Source: Thermoplasmatota archaeon (GTDB lineage: Archaea > Thermoplasmatota > E2 > DHVEG-1). From it: a stretch of DNA of 9,539 nt. Location of the stretch: NCBI GenBank assembly GCA_030605515.1, contig JAUWIE010000109.1, positions 1-9,539 of the forward strand, read 5' to 3'. The notes beneath the pieces are model-generated. The model saw nothing but the letters and a program-made list of their open reading frames with translations, was not told the origin of the DNA and did not search any database. This document shows, in pieces, positions 5,962-9,539 of the stretch; the stretch's first letter is position 1, and every line of letters begins with the position of its first letter. The translations under genes were made by a program, and so were the position numbers.

Positions 5962-6171
5962 ATGAAAAAAGACTTTGAAGAAGGAGAAATAAAAATAACA
6001 GTTGACTATGATAAATGTACAGGAATTGGTGAATGTGCAACTTCATGTCCCGTGGAGATATTTGAAGTAGTTGATGGAAAAGCAGTTGTAAAAAATGTTG
6101 GAGAATGTATTGAATGCTGTGCATGTGTAAATGCATGTCCACAAAATGCTATTGAGCATAGTTCTTGTTAG
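5962..6171 (+). CDS. Small dicluster ferredoxin, probably [3Fe-4S]/[4Fe-4S]-like
   Basis: 69 aa from the ATG at 5962. A TTG at 5953 is in frame but only 2 bases from the SD GGAGG (5946-5950), so it is unlikely; the ATG stands 11 bases from it. It is a soluble low-potential electron carrier. After a short charged N-terminus (MKKDFEEGEIKITVDYDKC) come two cluster motifs. The first is C-x5-C-x3-CP (CTGIGECATSCP), in which the second Cys of the usual CxxCxxCxxxCP is Ile. The second is complete, CIECCACVNACP, with one extra Cys. By the known cross-connection of such ferredoxins, one cluster has only three Cys ligands and may be [3Fe-4S], while the other is a normal [4Fe-4S]. The protein ends in Cys. 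It is monocistronic as far as seen, divergent from the acyl-CoA synthetase, so it may serve oxidoreductases of the same pathway; no such partner lies in the window. Confidence 0.9.
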   Translation: MKKDFEEGEIKITVDYDKCTGIGECATSCPVEIFEVVDGKAVVKNVGECIECCACVNACPQNAIEHSSC

Positions 6172-6205
6172 AACGACATTAAAACTGAATAAATCAAAAA
6201 GAGAA

Positions 6206-6391
6206 ATAGTTATAAAATTCGTTGATTTCTGGCCCAAGGAAGAAATAGTTGAATTATACAAAGCAGGTGGTTGGTGGAAAGACTCCTATGAAAAACCATG
6301 GTTTGATTTGAAACTCGTGTTAGAAAAGCTATTATGTCATATCGTCTTCATCATATGGTTGAGGCTTATCATATTGACATATATAATGTAA
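6206..6391 (+). pseudogene. Decayed N-terminal fragment of a GNAT acetyltransferase
   Basis: The frame reads IVIKFVDFWPKEEIVELYK and then AGGWWKDSYEK, which I recognise as the N-terminal strand and first helix of a GNAT-family N-acetyltransferase group (typical form: a start followed by IVELYKxAGWWxDSYDP). After about residue 32 of this fragment the similarity stops. The frame continues in unrelated hydrophobic sequence to a stop at 6391, and none of the acetyl-CoA binding loop (R/Q-x-x-G-x-G/A) is present. There is no SD and no proper start: the first homologous codon is ATA, and the frame is otherwise open only by running back into the ferredoxin gene. Another frame at 6307-6393 (FETRVRKAIMSYRLHH...) is open but not recognised. 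The most likely reading is a gene remnant in the 254-base gap between ferredoxin and regulator. Confidence 0.5.
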
Positions 6392-6425
6392 AATTATAAA
6401 CAATTATCTTCATATTGTTTACCTT

Positions 6426-6761
6426 TTATTCATCACCATCACAACCAAAAGTTGAAGATAAAAATCCAGAGGTTCTCATGATTTTACATATTCTGCAAGT
6501 CTCAGTAACTATTGATATATTACTATTTGTAATAATTCTTTCAGCCGATAAATTAATTTCTTCGAATATCTTTTCATCCGATATTTCTAATGTCCCTCTT
6601 TTTTTCGAAACATACTGACAAACAGCAGCAGGTGTAACACCAAGTTTTTCTGCTGTTTCCTTCTGAGATAACCCAAAATTGTTAATCATGCTCTCTGCTA
6701 TTCCCCGTCTGATAAAAGGTAGTCCATTCCAAAGAATATATTCGCAAGGGGTCTGTTTCAT
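6426..6761 (-). CDS. HTH transcriptional regulator, COG2522-like
   Basis: 111 aa. The N-terminus MKQTPCEYILWNGLPFIRRGIAE matches the archaeal small-regulator family whose members begin with a PCE motif followed by a short helix. The HTH is at about 31-54 (LSQKETAEKLGVTPAAVCQYVSKKRG, shown by the LSQ...AEKLG first helix and the TPAAVCQY recognition helix). The C-terminal part carries CRICK (C89, C92) and a further C107, which could bind a metal or cluster or act as a redox switch. There is no SD ahead of the ATG. A TATA element lies 20-30 bases upstream, and a dyad overlaps the start codon, so a leaderless and possibly self-regulated gene is likely. It is convergent with the ferredoxin/remnant and divergent from the thiolase-dehydrogenase-hydratase operon, which makes that operon the first candidate target (inference). 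Confidence 0.85.
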   Translation of the reverse strand: MKQTPCEYILWNGLPFIRRGIAESMINNFGLSQKETAEKLGVTPAAVCQYVSKKRGTLEISDEKIFEEINLSAERIITNSNISIVTETCRICKIMRTSGFLSSTFGCDGDE

Positions 6762-6773
6762 ATTTACGAATAT
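6760..6773. promoter_or_regulatory. Dyad at the start codon of the HTH regulator (possible autoregulatory site)
   Basis: ATATTTACGAATAT: 5-base arms (ATATT/AATAT) around TACG. On the minus strand it covers the ATG and the bases just before it. A leaderless transcript would begin here, so a protein bound to the dyad would block initiation. The TTTACG core also appears twice in the ferredoxin/synthetase promoter region. Confidence 0.35.
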
Positions 6774-6780
6774 TTTTAAT

Positions 6781-6790
6781 TATACTTATA
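6781..6790 (-). promoter_or_regulatory. TATA-like box for the HTH regulator
   Basis: The minus strand reads TATAAGTATA, centred about 25 bases before the A of the start codon at 6761. With no SD in between, this fits a leaderless archaeal transcript. Confidence 0.5.
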
Positions 6791-6868
6791 GTTAACGATT
6801 GTTATTTTTATATAAAATTTGAAAGTTTTAGATATTTTTTAGTTAAATGTGTTAATCTTTGGAAAATG

Positions 6869-6876
6869 TTTTAAAT
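6869..6876 (+). promoter_or_regulatory. Possible TATA box for the thiolase operon
   Basis: GTTTTAAATCC lies about 55 bases upstream of the thiolase ATG, preceded by GGAAAAT. Transcription would start near 6900, just ahead of the SD GGAGGAGG at 6911-6918. TTATATTT at 6882-6889 is an alternative but leaves less room for a leader. The divergent regulator promoter lies about 85 bases to the left. Confidence 0.35.
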
Positions 6877-6928
6877 CCTAATTATATTTCTAGGGATACT
6901 TCTATTATTTGGAGGAGGCGTAAAATAA

Positions 6929-8107
6929 ATGAAAGAAGCGGTAATAGTTTCAGGTTTAAGAACAGCACAGGGAAAGTTCGCAGGTTCACTTAAGGGTTTT
7001 TCTGCTCCGCAACTTGGTGAAATAGTAATCAAAGAAGCTGTTAAGAAAGCAGGCGTTAAACCAACTGATGTTAATGAAGTAATCATGGGAAATGTTGTAC
7101 AAGCAGGCCTTGGTCAGAATGTCGCTCGGCAAGCTGCAATAGCTGCGGGTATACCTTGTGAGGTTGGAGCTTTTCATGTTGATAAAGTCTGTGGTTCATC
7201 TCTTAAAGCTATAGTTCTTGCTACTCAAGCAATAAAATGTGGAGATGCAGAGATTATTGTTGCTGGTGGAATGGAGAGTATGACAAATTGTCCATACTTA
7301 CTTGAAAAGGCTCGTTTTGGTTACAGGCTTTTTGATGGAAAGATTATAGATAGTATGGTCCGTGATGGTCTATGGGATATTTATAATGATTATCATATGG
7401 GTAACACTGGTGAAGTAGTAGCTGAGAAATATAATATTACAAGGAAGGATTGTGATGAGTTTGCAATGCTGAGTCACAAGAAAGCAGCAAAAGCAACTGA
7501 TGATGGTAGTTTTAAGGATGAAATAATTCCAATTGAAATAAAACAGAAGAAAGGTGATCCTATTATTTTTGATAAGGATGAAGGCATCAGGAGAGATACC
7601 ACAGTTGAAAAACTAGCAAAGCTTCCACCTTTCTTTAAGAAGGATGGAGTTGTAACTGCAGGTAATGCTTCTCAGATAACTGATGGTGCATCAGCTGTTG
7701 TAGTAATGAGTAATGAAAGAGCAAAAAAAGAAGGTATAACTCCGCTTGCAACAATTAAAGGTTATAATACTAGTGGTGTTGAACCAGCATATGTGATGGA
7801 AGCTCCTATCCCAGGTGTTAAAAATCTTTTTAAAAAAATGAAGCTCAAAATTGATGATATTGACCTAGTTGAACATAATGAAGCGTTTTCATCTGCTTCT
7901 GTTGCTGTTATAAAAGAATTAGATATACCAAGGGATATTTTTAATGTTCATGGTGGTGCAGTTGCAATTGGTCATCCGATTGGCTGTAGTGGTTCAAGGA
8001 TACTTATTACTCTTATGCATGCTATGAAGAAATATAATAAAAATCGTGGTCTTGCAACGATTTGCCTTGGTGGAGGAAATGCTGTTTCAATGGTAATTGA
8101 AAGATAA
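6929..8107 (+). CDS. atoB: Acetyl-CoA C-acetyltransferase (acetoacetyl-CoA thiolase)
   Basis: 392 aa, the standard length of biosynthetic/degradative thiolases. It joins two acetyl-CoA to acetoacetyl-CoA or, in reverse, cleaves 3-ketoacyl-CoA with CoA. All catalytic parts are present: nucleophile C88 in DKVCGSS, GGMESMT (113-119), NEAF (317-320), H349 in GHPIG and C379 in CLGGGNA. Residue 341 is His in NVHGGA, where Asn is more common; this variant occurs in other thiolases. It is of the bacterial-type homotetrameric class, clearly different from the two SCP2-type proteins on the left. The start is fixed by GGAGGAGG 10 bases upstream. It is the first gene of an operon with the dehydrogenase 19 bases on. 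Chain-length preference cannot be read, but the company of an HBD-type dehydrogenase points to C4 substrates. The symbol is by similarity. Confidence 0.95.
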   Translation: MKEAVIVSGLRTAQGKFAGSLKGFSAPQLGEIVIKEAVKKAGVKPTDVNEVIMGNVVQAGLGQNVARQAAIAAGIPCEVGAFHVDKVCGSSLKAIVLATQAIKCGDAEIIVAGGMESMTNCPYLLEKARFGYRLFDGKIIDSMVRDGLWDIYNDYHMGNTGEVVAEKYNITRKDCDEFAMLSHKKAAKATDDGSFKDEIIPIEIKQKKGDPIIFDKDEGIRRDTTVEKLAKLPPFFKKDGVVTAGNASQITDGASAVVVMSNERAKKEGITPLATIKGYNTSGVEPAYVMEAPIPGVKNLFKKMKLKIDDIDLVEHNEAFSSASVAVIKELDIPRDIFNVHGGAVAIGHPIGCSGSRILITLMHAMKKYNKNRGLATICLGGGNAVSMVIER

Positions 8108-8126
8108 AATAGGAGGAATATGTTAT

Positions 8127-8981
8127 ATGACTGTTAAAAAAATTGGTGTTATTGGCGCTGGTCAAATGGGGCATGGTATAGCTCTTGTTGTTGCAAAATC
8201 TGGTTTTGATGTGACTTTACAAGACATTAAAGATGAATATGTTAAAAAAGGACTTGGTAAAATCGAAAAATTTTTAGATAAAAGCATTGAAAAAGGGAAA
8301 ATGACAGGTGATGAGAAGAAAAAAATTCTTTCTCATTTGAAGGGTACTACAAAGCTTGAGGATTTTAAGGATATGGATATTGTAATTGAGGCTATCTTTG
8401 AAAATATTAAGGTTAAAAAAGAATTGTTTCAAGAGCTTGATAAGATTTGTAAAAAAGAGACTTTTTTTGCATCAAATACATCTACTATTCCTATTACGGA
8501 TCTTGCTTCTGTAACGTCTCGACCTGAGCATTTCATCGGTATGCATTTTATGAACCCCGTTCCACTTATGAAACTCGTTGAGGTTATCAGGGGGCTAAAG
8601 ACTGATGATGAAACTACAAATTTAGTTAATAATCTTGCTGAGAAGATGGGTAAAATACCTGTTGAAGTTAATGATGGCCCAGGTTTTGTTTCAAATCGTG
8701 TGCTTATCCCAATGATTAATGAAGCAGTGTTTTGTCTAATGGATGGTACTGGTACTGCGGAAGCAATTGATAATGTTATGAGGCTTGGAATGAATCATCC
8801 AATGGGTCCATTAGCGTTAGCTGATTTTATCGGTCTTGATGTTTGTCTTGATATAATGAATGTGCTCTATAATGGTTTTAATGATTCTAAGTACCGGCCA
8901 TGTCCACTACTTAAAAAGATGGTACAGGCAGGTCAACTTGGTCGGAAAACAGGTAAGGGTTTCTATGATTATAGTAAGTAG
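8127..8981 (+). CDS. hbd: 3-hydroxybutyryl-CoA dehydrogenase
   Basis: 284 aa, normal for the short single-function enzyme (about 282). It interconverts 3-hydroxyacyl-CoA and 3-oxoacyl-CoA with NAD(P). The Rossmann motif GAGQMGHGIA is at 10-19, with D33 after the second strand (LQD), which favours NAD over NADP. The catalytic set is complete, with the family's exact spacing: S119 (in SNTST), H140 (GMHFMNP), E152 (VEVIRG) and N190 (FVSNR). The C-terminal dimerisation domain ends with GQLGRKTGKGFYDYSK. The start is the ATG at 8127, following AGGAGGAA (8111-8118). An ATG at 8120 is out of frame, and a TTG at 8097 would overlap the thiolase end without an SD. It lies between the thiolase and the hydratase, so the operon follows consecutive steps of C4 beta-oxidation or its reversal. 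Confidence 0.95.
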   Translation: MTVKKIGVIGAGQMGHGIALVVAKSGFDVTLQDIKDEYVKKGLGKIEKFLDKSIEKGKMTGDEKKKILSHLKGTTKLEDFKDMDIVIEAIFENIKVKKELFQELDKICKKETFFASNTSTIPITDLASVTSRPEHFIGMHFMNPVPLMKLVEVIRGLKTDDETTNLVNNLAEKMGKIPVEVNDGPGFVSNRVLIPMINEAVFCLMDGTGTAEAIDNVMRLGMNHPMGPLALADFIGLDVCLDIMNVLYNGFNDSKYRPCPLLKKMVQAGQLGRKTGKGFYDYSK

Positions 8982-8993
8982 GAGTGTGAAATA

Positions 8994-9539
8994 ATGGTAT
9001 CATATGAGAATATTTTAATAGAAAAAAAAGATGGAATCGGATATATTAAGATAAATCGCCCAAAGGCCTTAAACTCATTAAATAAAGATACATTACTTGA
9101 ACTTACCAGTGCTGTTGATGAGCTTGATTTAGATAAAAAAGTAAAAGTTGTGATATTAACAGGTGTGGGAAAGGCTTTTATTGCGGGTGCTGACATCAAA
9201 CAAATGAGCAATATGACTCCTCTTAAGGCAAAAGAGTTTGCTGAGATAGGGCATAATTTATTGATGAAAATTGAGAGCTCACGTATACCATTTATTGCAG
9301 CTGTTAATGGGTACGCTCTTGGTGGTGGATGTGAGGTACTTATGGCATGTGATATTTGTGTTGCATGTAAAAGTGCAAAGATTGGGCAGCCTGAAATTAA
9401 TCTTGGTATCCATCCTGGTTTTGGTGGGACACAGAGACTACCACGGCTTGTTGGTAGGATGAAAGCAAAAGAACTATTACTTACTGGAGACAACCTTAGT
9501 GCTGATGAGGCACATCAAATTGGTCTTGTTAATATGGTC
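8994..9539 (+). CDS. crt: Enoyl-CoA hydratase (crotonase), truncated by the window end
   Basis: The first 182 codons of a protein normally about 260 aa; it is open to the last base. It adds water to trans-2-enoyl-CoA to give 3-hydroxyacyl-CoA. The crotonase signature is intact: GKAFIAGADIKQM (59-71) for the first oxyanion-hole NH, and NGYALGGGCE (105-114) for the second. Both catalytic acids, E114 and E134 (in GQPEINLG), are present, followed by PGFGGTQRLPR. Having both Glu argues for a true hydratase over an isomerase. Start: ATG 12 bases after the dehydrogenase stop, with GGAGTG at 8981-8986 overlapping that stop. The third visible gene of the operon; an acyl-CoA dehydrogenase and ETF could follow outside the window. 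The symbol is by similarity and order (thiolase-hbd-crt). Confidence 0.93.
   Translation, partial: MVSYENILIEKKDGIGYIKINRPKALNSLNKDTLLELTSAVDELDLDKKVKVVILTGVGKAFIAGADIKQMSNMTPLKAKEFAEIGHNLLMKIESSRIPFIAAVNGYALGGGCEVLMACDICVACKSAKIGQPEINLGIHPGFGGTQRLPRLVGRMKAKELLLTGDNLSADEAHQIGLVNMV

Noticed and set aside
5870..6261. Minus-strand open frames across the ferredoxin
   Set aside because: His/Leu/Cys-rich shadow translations of the ferredoxin sequence, without start signals.
6307..6393. Open frame FETRVRKAIMSYRLHH... as a separate small gene
   Set aside because: About 28 codons with only internal ATGs, no SD and no family recognised; noted only as a possible second relic.
8097..8126. TTG at 8097 as start of the 3-hydroxybutyryl-CoA dehydrogenase
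   Set aside because: It overlaps the thiolase end, has no SD, and adds residues not part of the family; AGGAGGAA precedes the ATG at 8127.
8969..9493. Long open frame on the minus strand opposite the enoyl-CoA hydratase
   Set aside because: It is antisense to a clear crotonase with all motifs, and its translation has no recognisable domain.
6929..9539. Novelty in the thiolase-dehydrogenase-hydratase operon
   Set aside because: All three are standard family members with complete catalytic residues in a well-known order.
1..9539. CRISPR array, transposon, tRNA/rRNA, defence or toxin-antitoxin system
   Set aside because: No regularly spaced repeats, no transposase, no recognisable RNA gene and no matching protein motifs were seen.

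Overview
AT-rich window that reads as the genome of an uncultured-type archaeon. The signs are TATA-like boxes about 25 bases ahead of inferred starts, a mix of strong Shine-Dalgarno (SD) starts and apparently leaderless starts, a small HTH regulator of the archaeal COG2522 type, and archaeal-style thiolase/DUF35 pairing. The phylum cannot be fixed from the sequence; Thermoplasmata-like or Asgard-like lineages would both fit.

Layout. Positions 1-5784 are all on the minus strand. In transcription order they are an AMP-forming acyl-CoA synthetase (5784-3850), two tandem, diverged thiolase-fold proteins (3703-2462 and 2456-1296), two tandem DUF35 zinc-ribbon/OB-fold proteins (1288-752 and 752-273), and the first 75 codons of an amidohydrolase-like protein that leaves the window (225-1). 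The four thiolase/DUF35 genes are packed with 0-7 base gaps and SD/stop overlaps, so they form one translationally coupled block. From 5785 to 5961 lies a divergent promoter region. On the plus strand follow a small two-cluster ferredoxin (5962-6171) and a decayed piece of a GNAT acetyltransferase (about 6206-6391). A minus-strand regulator (6761-6426) comes next. A plus-strand operon then starts at 6929: acetoacetyl-CoA thiolase, 3-hydroxybutyryl-CoA dehydrogenase and an enoyl-CoA hydratase cut by the window end.

How they fit. The right-hand operon is conventional: hydratase, dehydrogenase and thiolase are three consecutive steps of (reversible) beta-oxidation at the C4 level, and all catalytic residues are present. 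The left-hand block is the unusual part. An acyl-CoA synthetase would activate a carboxylic acid, and two thiolase-fold subunits plus two DUF35 subunits look like one heteromeric enzyme. One thiolase-fold subunit keeps the nucleophilic Cys; the other has Gly there, and both have Asn in place of the His of the usual GHP motif. That suggests either an active/inactive subunit pair or a repurposed C-C lyase (compare the Ltp2-DUF35 steroid aldolase and the BbsAB thiolase). The substrate is unknown. The ferredoxin may carry electrons for the same metabolism. No mobile element, CRISPR array, rRNA or tRNA was seen, and no gene-free stretch exceeds about 255 bases.
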